From contig OZ025782.1 in NCBI GenBank assembly GCA_964019425.1, forward strand, positions 1,364,001 through 1,428,000: a DNA stretch of 64,000 bases, written 5' to 3'. The DNA comes from Flectonema sp. DT1601 (lineage: Eukaryota; Euglenozoa; Diplonemea; Diplonemida; Diplonemidae). Numbering within the stretch: the first letter of the stretch is position 1; every line of letters begins with the position of its first letter. Below, piece after piece: positions 21,401 through 36,400 of this stretch. The notes beneath the pieces were generated by a model. That model searched no databases and was not told the origin of the DNA. It was given only the letters and a program-made list of their open reading frames with translations. Both the position numbers and the translations under genes were made by a program.

Positions 21401-24400
21401 ATCTGCGAATGCGCGTCGAACCTCCTCAGCACCACTCCAAACACTTCAACCCCCTGTCCTCCAAGAGCCGCTCTTGCCGATCCCAGCTCCGCAGCATCGT
21501 GGATTTTTCCGTCGGTTACGATAAGGAGCACCTTACGGCGCCCAGCAGGGCTACCCTGGAACAGGTTAGCCGCAAAGTCCAGAGCCTGCGAAATGTATGT
21601 CGACTCCATCGCGTAGCTCTGTTCGTGGTAGTCGAGGTCTGCAGAAAGCTCAGCAACAACACCAGAAAACCTTCCACCAGTTCCAGTTCCCGCAGGTGCC
21701 CGGATGGCAGATTTTGGTGCCGAGAACTGAATAAATCCAACACGGAGACCCCCGGCGTTTGCTGTCGTTGTTCCAGCTTGCTCTAAGCTCAACGGCAGGG
21801 TCTTCACCCAGTCACGAAGCTGCTCTACCATCGCGTAAAATCCGTGTGGGTGGCGACCGAACGTCTGACTCATCGAACCAGAACCGTCGAACACAACGGC
21901 GATGTCCATCACTGGGCATCCTCCAAATGTCCCTTCCAAGCATGCTGAGCGTTTCGCATCCCACGTGCATCGGTCGACCGCCTTGCAGCCACAGCCATCC
22001 TTCAAATCCGAGCACTTCAACTCAACGCATGCATTGCCAGACCACTTGCACTTTTCAGCATCCGCTTCACAAGGCACCTGCGTGTGCTTGGAGCAGTACT
22101 TCTGAGAGCAACCAGGTGGGGAATTATCAGTGTTCCAGTGACAAGCATCGTCGTGGTCGCATGTCTTTTCGTCAGGATGTGGTGTACACTTCAGTGGCAC
22201 GCACTTAGATGTCTCCGTTTTCCATTCGCAACGCTTCGCGTCCTGTAAGCATTCGGTCTGACTGGTCGCCTGACATGGGATTTCAACACAAGGAGCAAAC
22301 GCCATCATTCCACGGATGTTTGAATCCCAGGTACACGCTGCATCTACATTGCAAGCATCTTGAGATGTGTACGTGCACGGACGGACCACACAAGCATCCC
22401 GATCGCTCTGCCATTCGCATCCCACAAGGTCTTCAACGCATCCAGATTCGGATTCGTGCTGACATTTTTTCTTCTCGCATTTCGCCTCGTTTGCGTTCCA
22501 GTCACAGCCAGGATCAACCGAGCACTCTGACACGTCGGTGTATGAGCAGATTGGCTGCTTAAAGCAGCTGTCATCTTTCCAGGCACACAAGTTTGCATGA
22601 TCTTCAGTGCATGTAGTCTCGTCACAATGCGTGACACAACCAGAATCCGCACACGAGAGCAGACGGTCGCTCCATCTGCACGACAAGTCGACGTCACAGG
22701 CGTTCTTCTCGAGGTGCATTGGACAAGGAATTGACGCAGACGAAGAACCCGTAGCCGACTTGGCAATCAGCGCACCGAACTGTTTATGTGGGTCACACAG
22801 AGCCCACAAGATTGAGTCCAGCTCGTCGATTGTCGCGTCCTCGAAATGCTCGTCCTGCACCGTTGTGGTGATTGACTTTAGCTCTTCTCTTGCGTTCGAG
22901 CTCGCCGAATCGAATGCCACTGTCGGTCTCAGTAAGATACCAAAGGTCTTCACCTGCATACCGAGCAGCGTCCTCAGGTTCTGCACTGTTGCTGTTGTAG
23001 CTGCGTCCTTCAGTTCGCTGTCTGTCAGCACCAATAAAACTCTCTTTCTTGTCACAGTTGCCAACATTCCCTTGGTCAGGTCCAACGCACTCTTAATGTA
23101 CGCGCGGTCCGTACCTACGATGTTTTTCTCGTGGAAGTCGAGATCAATCAGCAATTCACTGAGATCTCCCGTTACGTGTCCCTCACTTCCGACCTTGTTC
23201 GGTGACTTAATCGCTCCAGCTTCAGCGGCAAACTGCACTACTCCTACTCTAACCCCCTGGGTAGGACTGTCTCTGAACATCTTTCCTGGCGTTCCCGAAA
23301 GCGGAATACTCTTCACCCAGTCACGAATCTTCTCAACCATCGCGTAGTATCCATTCGGGTGTCTGCTGAATGCTCCTTGCATCGAAGTCGTGGAGTCAAT
23401 GGCGATGACAATATCCATCAATGGACATCCTCCGAACTGGCCGGTCACACACTCGTTCTTCGAACCATCCCAGAAACACCCGAGATCCTTGTTGCACGGA
23501 CACGGCATCGTAATCTTCGTACAGTTCTTATCAATGCATTTGTTCATTGACGAGTCCCAACCGCACTTCAGCTCAGGGTCAGTCGAACAGCTTCCTTGCT
23601 CAGTGAACTTGCTACAGTACTTGACCTTGCAAATCGATGGAGACTCGTCGACTGACCAGTGACACTTGTCATCGTGATTGCACGTCACTTCATCCGCGTG
23701 GGTCGCGCATTCACAGCACCACGCGTTAGTTTCGCAAGTCTGTGAATTACAGCGGTCTTTCACGCACAACTTCTCCTCTGCCTTCCATGAACAACTCTCG
23801 GCAGTCGCCTGGGTGCACGCCGATTCATTCGTGTACGTGCAATCCGTTTTAGTGCACACCATATCGTGCGTATCCCACTCACATCCTACTGGATCTGTTG
23901 AGCAACTGTCCTCGGACTTGTGGTTGCACTTCTTCTCTTGGCAACTGGAACCATCCCACTGGCAGCCATTCTCCGTGTCCGCAACGCACGGTGTTTCTGT
24001 AGCATGCGTAGGGCAAACTGGCTGCCTCGAGCAGGACTTTCCATCCCACCCGCAGAAGTCGTCGGTGGCAGCTGTGCAGTTATTCTCATTACATCCAAAC
24101 GACAAACATGGAGAGTTAACGCATCCAAGAAGAGATTCCGACCACACGCACCACGTGTCAGCCAAGCAAACTCCGGCTGATGCATGCACAGCACACGGCT
24201 GGTGCTCCGCTCCTTCACGCTTCGCGATCAGAGCTCCAAACTTCTTTGCAGGATCACAAATGGCATCAAATACTTCAGTTACCAGATCGTCCAACTTCAA
24301 GTTCAAGAAGTGATTGTCAGTTGGTAGGGACACTATCGGCTTTAGCGCGAACTCTGCGTCGATGTCCTCCTGAGTTCTCGTATTGAGGCGACGAATCACT

Positions 24401-27400
24401 ACTCCAAAGGTCTGAACTGACAAGGCATCCAATGATCCACGTGCGGCCTTCAACCTGTCCGCATCGTTCAGCTTTCCATCTGTGATCAGGATCAAAACGC
24501 GCTTCCTCGTCGAAGGCGAGGCCCTGAAGATTTCCACCGCGTGCTCAAGGGCTCCCTGAACGAAGGTGCGACCGGCCATTTGATTCTTGTTGTGGTAAAC
24601 AATGTCCTTCTCCAACTCTGACAAGCTTCCGGACAAAAGTCCGTTCGCTGTTCCAGCAAAACCAGCCGTCGTTCTCGGCGCCCCAGGAGTCGAGAACTGG
24701 ACGAACCCAACACGCATGCCCGTTGCCTTAGTATTTTCCTTCGCCGTGTACGAGTCGCCGTTCAGCGGAAGTTTCTTCACCCAGTCCTTTAGGAACGTGG
24801 TGAGCGCCTCGTATCCGTGAGGGTGGCGTCCAAATGCCTGGCTCATCGATCCCGATCCATCGAACACTATTGCTACATCAAGAGGTGGACAAGCTCCAAA
24901 CAATGAAGTCACACACTCATCCGAAGCCGAGCTCCAGAAGCATCCGGACTCTTCTTGGCACTCACACTGTTTTCCGTTGAAACGGTCGCACCTCGATTCC
25001 ATGCAACTGTCCTGCTGGGAGTCCCACGCACACGCCACATCTCCATCACAGTCGTTCTGCTGTGTCCAGCGTGCGCAGTAGGTTTCTGTGCAGTATGCCG
25101 GTGATGAGTCCACGTTCCAGGTGCAGGCCACGTTGGTGTGGCACGATGACTCATCCAGGTATTTGGCACAAGGGCGCTCAATACACTTAGCGTTTTCCCA
25201 CTTACACTGCTTGTCGCCAACGCAAATATCCATTACTACGTGCTGACACGGCTTCTCACTGCACACCGAGGCAACCTGGTCCCAGGTGCACTCCGTGTCT
25301 GCCAGGCAGTCTTGCGAAGTAGTGTAGCTGCACTTCTTCAACGTACACTTATCCTGAACCCAGTGGCATTCATCCTCTGTGTCACTAATGCATGCCACTT
25401 CAGTAATGTGCTTACATGGGCGCGGCTCGCATCGGTCCTTAGGCCACCAGCATGCGGGGTCCAGTCCACAATCGTTCGAGTTCGTTGCCGCACACACCTT
25501 TGTTTTTCCACATGAGTGGTCATTGGCGTCGTACTTGCACAACAGATCCTTATCGGCAGAGGTGCACAAATCTTCCGAGCAAAGCTGCAGGCAAGGAGTG
25601 TTCGCGCACCTCACCAAACTGTCATCCCACTGGCAACCCGAGTCGCGATTGCATTCTGCTGAGTTGTGATGGAAGTCGCACGGAAGGTGTGAGTCGGTAG
25701 TCTTTAGGTCTACTAACCACGTTCCCCATGGGGTACTAGGGTTGCACCACTTCTCGAATACGTTGTCTTGCAATTCATCAATCATATAGTTTGCAAAGTG
25801 CGTCTCCTGTGGCTCCGTCACCAGCGGTTTCAGTGACGACTCTGCCTCCAGGTCACTGGTCTCGTGGAGGTGATGCTTCCTAATTACGATACCGACTGTG
25901 TGTATTCCCATGGCGTCCAGTTTGGACTTTGCGAGTGAGGTCTGGTCAGAGTCTTCAATTTTGCTGTCGATAATCACCATCAGTACCTTCTTCCTTCCAT
26001 CGTTTGGTGCTTTAGATAGCAATCCAGCAGCAATGTCGAATGACTCGGCAAGGAAGGTTCCCTCTCCCATGAAGTTTTTCTCTTGCCAGTCCAAATCCCC
26101 AGTCAACTCCGGCAGGTAGCCAGACAGCCTTCCAGCTGCCCTTCCTTTACCTGTCGGTGCTGAAAGCGACGATCCCTTCACTACGCCGTTTACCTTTCTG
26201 TTTTCGTTTCCACTGAACTGGATGAACGCGATTCTAGTCAGTCCCTTAGCGTAATCAGTTCCGTTGCGATCAGCTCTTCCGTAGTCGTTAGCGAGCGGAA
26301 GCAGGAGTGACCAGTCCCGAATCATCTCTAGTAGCGCCGCGTATCCGCGCGGGTGACGTCCGAATGACTCTGCCATCGAACGCGATCCGTCGAACAACAC
26401 TACGATATCCATCGTCGGACACGCTCCGTAGTGCACGTCTACGCAAACGTTGTCGTGCCAGAAGCACTCCGGGTTGCTGTTGCACGCACAGTGTACCTTA
26501 TCTGTGTCCGTCGAGTCCTTGGCATAGTCCCCGCACTTCTTTTCCGAACACGTCGAGAAGTCCCAGTGGCAAGCCGGTTCGTTGTTGCAACTGGTAGCAT
26601 CTCCATACCTCGAGCAGAACCTTTCCTTACATTTTCCAGGGGCCACTGCCGCGTCCCACTCGCACACCAGGTCTTCGTGGCACGTTATCTCGTCCGCGTG
26701 CCCGACGCAAGGCTTTTCCTGACACACGTTTGCTGTCGTATTCATCTCACACCACTGTTTGTTGTTCTCGTCTTCAACACAGCAAGTTGAGTTGCTTCCG
26801 CATGACACACACCTTCTCGGCTTACAGATCAATCCGTGTGTATCCCACTCACAGATCTCACTCATCGTGTTACAGTCATCATTCGTCTTCAGCGTCTTAC
26901 ATGGCTCAGGGCTACAGATCTGCTGCAGCGAGTCAAACGTACATCCCTCAGGGTCGGCAAGACAAGCATCTTCGTCGTCGTGAACGCACGGCTTCTCAAC
27001 ACATGTATCATTCTTCCACACGCACTCATTGTCCTGTTTGCAATCTCCCTCGTTTGCGTGTGCGCACAACTTTGATTTCCAGCATACGCTCTCAGTGGCG
27101 TTCCACTCACAGTGGTTGCCCACATCACCATTGCATTGGGTGCTGTTGCAATGCTGGAAGCAAGGAGTGTTTCCGCACACTTGCGCCGAATCTCCCCAGG
27201 CACATGCCTTCTCCTGGTTGCACACACCCTTCGAAGGGAACTGATCGCAAGGCACCGCTCCCGATGGAAGCCCGATGCTTCCGCTCCCCGTGCCGGCGAC
27301 GAACTTACCCCACTTGCTCGCAGGGTCGCACAGACCTGTTAGCACCTCTGTTGGCACCTCGTCGAGCATCAAACTCAAGAAGTGCTCATCAGCAGGGGCG

Positions 27401-30400
27401 GAGACCACTGGCTTTAGCGCTGCCTCTGCGTCGATGTCTTCCTGTGTCCTCGCCGAAAAACGACGCACCGCGATACCAAACACCAACACCTGCTGCTGCT
27501 TAAGAGTACTCTTGACTCCAGAGAGCTTGTCTCCGTCCATCAGTACTCCATCTGTGATAATAATGATGATCTTTCTACGTCCATCAACTGGAGAATCCTG
27601 AGCAAACATATTGGAAGCCATGACGAGTCCCTCCTCGATGAAGGTTAGTTGCTTCATGTAGTTATCCTCATGCCACTCGATGTCAGCCTGTAGCTGCGTC
27701 AGGTCTCCGCTCAAGCGCCCGTTGGTACCAACACCTGGAGGTGTGCGCTGTGCCGAGTTCACAACTCCGCCGGTAGGTCCAGTGCTTCCAGCTAATCCAC
27801 TGAACTGGACGAATCCAACACGTACTCCTCCACTTGGTACCGACTTCGAACCGACAGTTGAATCCTCACCGCTGAGAGGAAGAGTCTTTACCCAATCGCG
27901 GATCATCTCCATCATCGCGTAAAATCCGTGTGGGTGGCGACCGAAGCTCTGACTCATTGACCCAGAACCGTCAAGAACAAGAGCCACATCGAGGGTCGGG
28001 CATTTACCGTACGCTTGCTCTTCACATCTTCCACGTCCACCAGTGTTGCTCCAGAAGCAGGTTGGGTCCTGCTGACAATCGCATCTCTCTGGGATCTTGT
28101 GACACGTCTTCTCTACGCACACGTCGTTCTCCCACAGACATCCGGAGTCCGCTTCGCACATCGGCTGGTCGCTGTATTTGGCACAGCGCTTGAGTTGGCA
28201 GCTTCCAGGGGAAGTGCTCGTGTCCCAGTGGCAGCGGCGATCAGCGTCACACGACTTGTCCTCAGTGTACTCGACGCAAGGGCGCACTGTGCAAGTCTGG
28301 TTCGATGTCTGCCAATCACACAAGGCGTCAACGCGGCATTCTACTTCCGTCGTGTATGCGCACTTTGTCTGCACACAAGTGTTATCTCCTGTCCATTTGC
28401 AGCTGTTCTCGGTATCCTGCTGGCATACATCCTGTGATCGGTAGTTTACGCAAGGCATCACTACACAAGTTGCCGGGTCCTTCCACAAGCACGTCGTCTC
28501 GGTGTCCGCCAAACAACTGCCTTCGGTCGTATGATGGCACCTCTTTTCGCTGCAGTCCGAAGCAGTAGCGTTCCATTCGCAACCCTCTTCCGATTCGCAA
28601 GCGACGATGTTGTCCCCTCCGCATACTTCCTCGCGGTAGCAGGTCTTCTCCTGGTCGTTCCACCCTCCGACGCATCCGTTTGTCAGGTCGCCGTTACAGG
28701 CCGCTTCTGAGCAGTGGACCACGCAAGGTGAGTTTACGCATCCCAGGAGGGTCTCAGACCACACGCATCCGACGTCGGACATACAGCTGGTCTTGCCTTC
28801 GTACTTCCTACATGGCTGGTGTTCGCCGCCGACAGGCTGTAATGCAAGGGCACTACCCCAACCGGTTGCAGGGTCGCACATCTTTGTGAGCGGGCCGTTT
28901 TCGTCGGCTAACTCGTCCATGTCAACGTTTTTAAAGTGGTCAACGTGTGGGTCCGAGGTGATTGGCTTGAGCACCTCCTCAGCATCGGAATCCAATTGCG
29001 TGTGAGTCGCAAAGCGGCGCACTACAATACCGAACACTTCGACCTGCTGAGAGCTCAGCTTTGCCTGCGCAGATGCGAGTAGGTTCTTGTCCTGGATCGC
29101 TCCATCCGTGATGATGAAGAGCGCGCGTTTTCTACCGTCAAGGGGAGAGTCCTGGAAGATTCCGACCGCCATGTCGAGACCAGCTCTGATATACGTACCC
29201 TGCCCCATGTAATTCGCCTCGTGCCATGAAAGGTCCGCCAACAACTCTGTCGCGTCCCCGGACAATCTACCTGCAGTTCCGACGTTGCTTGGCGTTTTGA
29301 GAGCTGATCCCGGGATTGGTCCGGTCACTGGTGACCCACTATCTTGTGGAACTCCACTGAACTGAACGAATGCTACTCTTGTCTTGCGGTTCACAGTCGA
29401 AGTCGTTCCTGCCGCCTGGCCGCTGAGAGGAAGCCCCTGTACCCAGGTCTTCAGCATCTCAACCTCTGCGAAGTAGCCGTGTGGATGGCGTCCAAAAGCC
29501 TTGCTCATCGATCCAGATCCGTCGAACAACACAACGAGGTCGAGGGTTGGACAAGTTCCATAGCGCGTATCCACGCACGCCTGCTCGGATGGAATCCAGA
29601 AGCAGTCAGGGTCGTTGTGGCACGCACAAGGGTCTGAAGACAACTTTTCGCACACCTTTGTTACGCAAGAGTTGCCTTCAGTTAAACATTTCGCATCCGC
29701 GTCACAGGTCGCCTTATTACAACCCTTCTTCGTGCAGTGCCTCCTGCAGTACTTCTCATTACAAATACCTGGAGCAATTGAAGTGTCCCACTCGCAAATC
29801 ACGTCCCCGTTGCACTCCTTCTCGCTTGAGTACTGCTTACATGGAGCCGTCTCGCACAATTCGCCCCCGGCGATCTGCTTGACCCACTCGCACAATCCTG
29901 GAGTCGTTGGCTTCTGCAAGCAATCTTCCTTGTTCAAGTAAGGACTGCATTTCTTAAGTTCGCAGTATTTAGCGTCCGTGTTCCACGTGCAGTTCAGGTC
30001 CTGCTCGCACGTTGGTATCGTGTCATACGTGCACGGCCTGTTTCCACAGGTTTGCGCAAGGTTGTTCCACTCACAAGGGTCAGGGTCTGCCAAACATCCT
30101 TGTTCGTTGTCATGCTCACACTTCTTGCCGATGCAAGTCGTACCATCCTTGGCTACCTCACACTTGTCTTCCTTTTCGCAACGCGCCGTCGGAAAGTTGC
30201 ATACTTCTTCCTTCATGCACGCGCCTCCCTCCCACAAGCACTGGTTCGGCCAGTCTGCCGTACAGTTAGCCTCCTTGCAGTGCTTCAGACACGGAGAGTC
30301 GCCACACGACAGTGTCTCGTCGAACCACACGCAGTGAGACTGCTTGTTGCAAGGGTCCTTCTCTGCTACTGTTGGGCAAGGAAGCACCTCATCCGAAACA

Positions 30401-33400
30401 TCAGCGACGTAGCGTCCCCACACATGGCCTGGCTCGCAGATTCCATTCAGTGCCGCAGCCAACTCGTCAACTAGGATGTTCTGGAAATGCGCAGCCCGTG
30501 GTGCGGTTACAATTTGCTTCAAAGTCTCCTCTGCCTTGAGGTCGACGGCCGTGCGTGTTGAAAATGGTCGAATCACTGCTCCAAAGATTCTTACCTGCGC
30601 TTGGTCAAGCTCAGCCATCGCCTGGCCGTACGCGTCCTTGTCGACAAGCTCCCCGTCGGTGACAATGATGAGGACCTTTCTCCTTCCGTCAACTGGGGAC
30701 GAACGGAATAAGCTCACAGCCTTCTCAAGCCCAGCTAACAGGTAAGTCTGCTGGGTTGCTGGCTGTGTCACAACGCTTGCCCCGAGGAACGCTTGCATGT
30801 GGTACTTTGCATCATCGTTAATCTCCGCCAAAGAACCGGTCAAACTGCCCGCACTTCCTGTTCCTTTAGGCGAGAAGGTTGCCTGTCTAGCATCACCTGG
30901 TAACCACTTGCTGCTTCCCGCGAACTGTACCATCGCGAGACGCACGGTCTTCGTGTCAGCCAAAGGTGTTTGTCCAGCGGCATTTTTGCTCAGCGGCAAA
31001 GTAGCTGCCCAGTCCTTCACCACTTCAACAAGGGCGTAGAATCCATTCGGATGGCGTCCAAATGCTCTGCTCATCGACGCACCTCCGTCCAGAAGGAGCA
31101 CAACGTCGAGAGTTGGGCAAGTTCCATAACGTTGGAAGGTACAGTGTGAGTCTGCTGACTTAGCATAGAAGCAGTCGGCATCTCCCTCGCATCGGCACTT
31201 GTCCATCTTACCGCAGTCTTTCTCTATGCACTTGCCCGATTCCCACATGCATTCGTCCTCTCCTTCGCACCCATTTTGATCAAACTTCCTGCAAGGAAGT
31301 TGGGCACATACGGCAGGTGATTGTTGCACGTCCCAGTGACATCCGTCGAATGAGTTACAGCATTTCTCCCCTGGGTACAGCACACATGGCTTGGCTGAGC
31401 AACTTCCGCTGTTCCAATCGCAACGCGAGTCAGCAGTGCATGCCGTCTCAGCTGTCGCTACACACAGCCTTTCGACACAAGCATCATCGGCGCTACTGCC
31501 CGGACACTGGTCCCACTCACAACCTGCTGCATTGCAGCTTGACTCATCCGTGTGCTGGCAAGGGGTCAAAACACAATTCTGAGTACCTGTTTCCCACGTG
31601 CAGTCGAACTCTGTGTCAGCTAGACAGCTGTTTTCGTCCGGGTGCAAGCATGGCTTCTCTCCGCACACAGTTTGGTTCCATGCACACATTGGGTCCTGGT
31701 TGCAGTCCTGCAAATTCGTGTGCGGGCAGATCTCCTTCTTGTAGCAAACTTGCTCCTGCGAGTTCCAATTACAGTGGTTCGATTGGTCATTGTTGCACTC
31801 GGTTTCCAGACAGTGGCGAATGCAAGGTGTGTCCACGCATGCAGTAAGCACTTCCTGGTAAAGGCATCCGGGGTCACTGTCACACTTTGTCTTGTCCACG
31901 TAATTCTGACAAGGTTTGTGCACACCGGCTTGGCTCTGATCGACGACGTACTTGCCCCACAAACTGTTTGGATCACACAGTCCATCAAGAGCTTCAGGGA
32001 TCTCGCTGAGCAAAAGGTTCAGGTAGTGGTCCACCTGTGGCTGCGACGTGATCGGCTTCAGAGTCTCTTCTGCAAGGAGATCCAACTTTGTATGGGCAAG
32101 GAATCTCCTCACCACTATTCCAAAGGTGACCACTCCGGCAGTTTCAAGCCTTCCACGAGCAGGTTGCAGGATCTTGTCATCCAGGATAGCCCCATCTGTG
32201 AAGATCAATAGCACCTTCTTTCTCAAGCTGCCCGGAGATTCCTTGAACATGTCCGCCGCAGTGTCTAGCGCTGAAGCAATGTATGTTCCCCCCTGCATGT
32301 AGTTCGCCTCCTGCCACGTTAGCTCAGAGTCGAGCTCTGCCTTCAAACCTGTCAGCCTTCCGCTCGCGCCCACCTGCGCTGGAGATGTCTGTGCACCGTC
32401 TACGTTTCCATTTGGCAACTTGTTTGTAGGGATTCCACTGAACTGGACAAACCCGACACGCGCCTTACCGTCGAGGGACGGAGATCCCCCAGCAGGCACT
32501 CCACTCAGCGTCAGTGAACTCGTCCATGTCTTCAACATCTCCATTAGTCCGTAGAAACCGTGAGGGTGAACTCCGAAGCTCTGACTCATCGATCCTGAGC
32601 CGTCGACCAGTAACACAATATCCAGTGTTGGACACTCTCCAAACTTGGATTCCTTGCAAGTTCCCTTGTCCCAGTAGCAATCCCCGTCTTTGCGGCATCT
32701 GCACACTTCGAACTCACCGCAGTTCTTGTCGACGCAAGTGTCGTTCAGCCACATGCACGCACCGTCCTGGTCACACGATCCCTGCTCCCCATACCTTCTG
32801 CAGTACTTCACCTCACAGTCAGTTCCCCACGTGCACAAATCGTCCTCTCCGCAAGTCTTTTCGTCTGGGTGATGCTTACATGGCTTGAACGTACATGTGT
32901 TGTTCTTCCATTCACATGCGTTATCGTCCTTCTCCTCGCAATCAACTTGCTGTGTCCAGCGGCACCTAATCGGTTCACACAGATTTGCGTCGTTGTTCCA
33001 TGTGCACTCAGTGTCGTTGTTGCAGAATACTGGTTCGAAGTACACGCATGGCTGTTTGTCGCAAGTCTTGCTGATTTCGTCCCACAAGCAAGGCCCCTTA
33101 GGATCTGCAAGACATCCTTGTTGGTTGTCATGGTCGCAGATCTTTCCGATACACGTCTGTCGGTCAACGGGGTCGACTTGGCACTTTTTGTCATTTTCGC
33201 AGTCTGTGGTGTCTGCGTGATCGCAGATTTCCTCCTTACGGCACGCACCTAGAGTCTGGTTCCACACGCAGTGGTTCTCTTGGTCTGCCGTGCAGTTGGT
33301 ATCCAGACAGTGTGCGAGGCACGGAGAGTCACCGCACGAAAGCGTGCGGTCAAACCAGACACATCCGTCGTCTTTGTTGCAAGGGTCCTTGCTCGAGTAA

Positions 33401-36400
33401 AGCGTGCACGCCACGCTCGAATCCGCGATGAATTTTCCCCACACATGGTTCGGATCGCACAGACCCTTGAGTGCTGATGCCACTTCGTCGATCTGAAGGC
33501 TCTGCAGGTGCTGGTCTTTCGGGTCAGACAAGGCTCCCAATAACGTCTCTTGAGTCTTCACGTCGTCAGCCGATACTGTGCCAAACGGTCTCACTGCTAT
33601 TCCAAACACGTGTACCTGCGCCTGATCGAGGGCTGCTCTTGCTGCCGTGTACGAATCCTTGTCATTCAGCTCTCCATCTGACACAATGATCAGAACTCTC
33701 TTCCTTCCATCAAACGGAGAGGTCTGGAATAGGCTTACTGCTTTCTGCAAGGCTCCGAGCAAGTAAGTTTGCCTCACATCCGGTTGAGCTGTCGCACTCG
33801 CACCCATGAAGCTTCCTTCGTGGAAATCAGCGTCTGCCTTCACCTCGCTCAGCACTCCGCTCAGCCTTCCACCAGTTCCCGTTCCGGACGGGGACGACAG
33901 GGCTTGTTTTTCGTCACTCGAAGGCCACTGGGTGCTTCCTGCGAACTGTACCATCGCCAATCTGATGGCCTTGGTCTGCGGCATAGTCGTTGCGCCTGCA
34001 GCTTCTCCGCTTAGCGGGAGGGTTGCTGCCCAGTCCCTTACAACCTCCACCAACGCGTAGAACCCGTGTGGATGACGTCCGAACGCACGGCTCATCGAAG
34101 CCCCTCCGTCTAAGAGTAGCACTACGTCGAGAGTTGGACACGTAGCGTAACGCTGGAACGTACAGTGCGAACCGCCATTCGCGGTAGTGAAAAAGCAGTC
34201 GGGATCAGCGTCGCAATCACACTTCTCAAACTCCCCGCAATCCTTTTCCAGGCACTTATTGTTTTTCCACATGCACTCCCTCTCAGCATCGCATGCTACG
34301 TTGTCATCAAATTTCCTGCATGGTAGCTGCGCGCATACCGCAGGGGCTTGCTGCACATCCCAGTGACACCCGTCTTTTTGGTTACAGCACTTCTCGTCAG
34401 GGTACACCGCGCACAACCTTCTCGAGCAGCTCTGCTGGCTCCACTTACACAGTACATCCTTAGAACACTCCGTCTCTTCAGCGTGCTGGCAAGGGATAGC
34501 TTCGCAGCTGGCGTCTCCACAGGCTTCGTTCCACTCGCAGCCAGGCTCCTGGTTGCAGTTCGTCTTGTCCACAGCCTGACATGGGGTTTGGGTACACGTT
34601 CCGTTCACCGTGTCCCACGTGCACTTGAAAGTACTGTCTGCGATACAACTCGATTCATCCGGGTGCAGACAAGGAGTGTCAATGCATTCATTTGTCGTTG
34701 CGTTCCACGAACACTTGTCGTTCTGGTTGCACGCGTTCGAATCAAGGATCCCTGGACACACTTCCTTGTTGAAGCACTCCAGAACTGTCGTGTTCCACCT
34801 GCAGTCAGTCGAGTTTGCACATTGATTTTCGGTGCAGTGCTTAACACACGGAGAGTCCAAGCAAGCGATCAGCACATCCGACCAGATGCATCCCATATCC
34901 GCCGAACACGGTATCTTGTTATCATAGTTTGGGCAAGGGCGATGTACTCCAGCCTGCTGTGCCTGTGTCGCTGCCTGATCGACGATGAGGTGTCCCCACG
35001 GACCATTTGGGTCACAGATTCCATTCAGCGCCTGGTCTGGGATCTGGTCGATCAACAGATTCAAGAAGTGGTCGTCGTGTGGATCCGAAGTGATTGGCTT
35101 CAGCGAATCCTCTGCCGCAACGTCGCTCGCTGTCAGTTGATCTGTTCTCCTGACTACGATACCGAACGTCTGCACATCCATTCCCTCAAGGTCTTTTACT
35201 ACCTGCGCAAGCTTGTCGTCGTCTTGAATCTTTCCGTCGGTGATGATGATTAACACTCTCTTTCTTCCATCGACAGGCGATGAGGTCTTGAATATGCTAC
35301 CAGCGCGCACCATTGCCTTCTCGATGTACGTTCCGGCTTCGAGGTAGTTTGCTTCATGCCAGTCGACATCATCTGACAGCTCTGAAAGATCTCCCGTCAA
35401 GCGCCCGCCGGCACCGACTCCCACTGGCGGGAACGCAACCGAGTTTACGATGTTCGATGAAGGGACTAAGAACTCTGGGTGTCCAGAGAACTGTACAAGC
35501 GCCACTCGGAGCTTCTCTGTTCCTGCAGCCGAGTTTATTCCGACAACCGCCTTTTCCCCGCTGAGCGGTAGGGTCTTCACCCAATCGCGCACCATCTCCA
35601 TCAGCGCGTAGAACCCGTGTGGATGGCGTCCAAAGTTGCGTGACATCGAACCAGATCCATCAAGGATCATTACCACGTCGAGTGTCGGGCACTCCCCGTA
35701 AGTGACCTTCCTGCAAGATCCTTGTGGCGCTTGTTCCACCTTCCAGTAGCACTTCTCGTCATCAACGCAATCGCACTTATCGAGTTTGTTGCAGTCTTTG
35801 TCGATACATTTTGATCTGTCCTTGTCCCATGCACAGTCACTATCAGCCTCGCACGTTGCTACATCCTGGAGCTTCGCGCACGGCTTTTCGACGCACATCG
35901 CTGGCGAGATCGACGGGTTCCAGTGGCAATCCTCAATCTTGTCGCACTGGATCTCTGTCATGTACTCTGTGCACTTCTTCTGTACGCACTCTGTCGTGTT
36001 GTCCTTCCACTCACAGTATGGGTCCGCCACGCAAGGATCCTTCCTGCCTGCCTTACACTTCTCCTCCACGCACGTTCCGGCAGTGATCTCAACGTGTCCG
36101 CTTGCATCTTCCGGATTAACACACAACTGTCCGACTCCTCCCCACTCGCAGATGTACCCGTCGATGCGTTGGTGGTCTCCCGGGAAGTCGTTCCACTCGC
36201 CTGAAGGCCAGCGGAAGTGCGCGTAGTTCTCTCCACTAGCTGCGCAGGATCCAGGGCAAGCTCCTCTGTAGTTGTTCGGTTCTCCGGCCTCCCAGTTCGT
36301 GTACATTGGTTTCCCAGTCTTCGAATTGGTTGCTACGGCGAAGCTTCCCCCAGTTCCGCTTCCGATCAACAGACCCACTTGGCTCGACAGGTCGCACCCG

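Larger units (their letters stand above)
17390..25123. repeat. Tandem repeat unit: B side of the B/C near-identical segment
   Basis: Positions 17390-25123 match 56266-64000, with one extra T in the homopolymer at 56297-56322 as the only difference found. Together with the A/B segment this shows at least three consecutive units. Confidence 0.93.
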
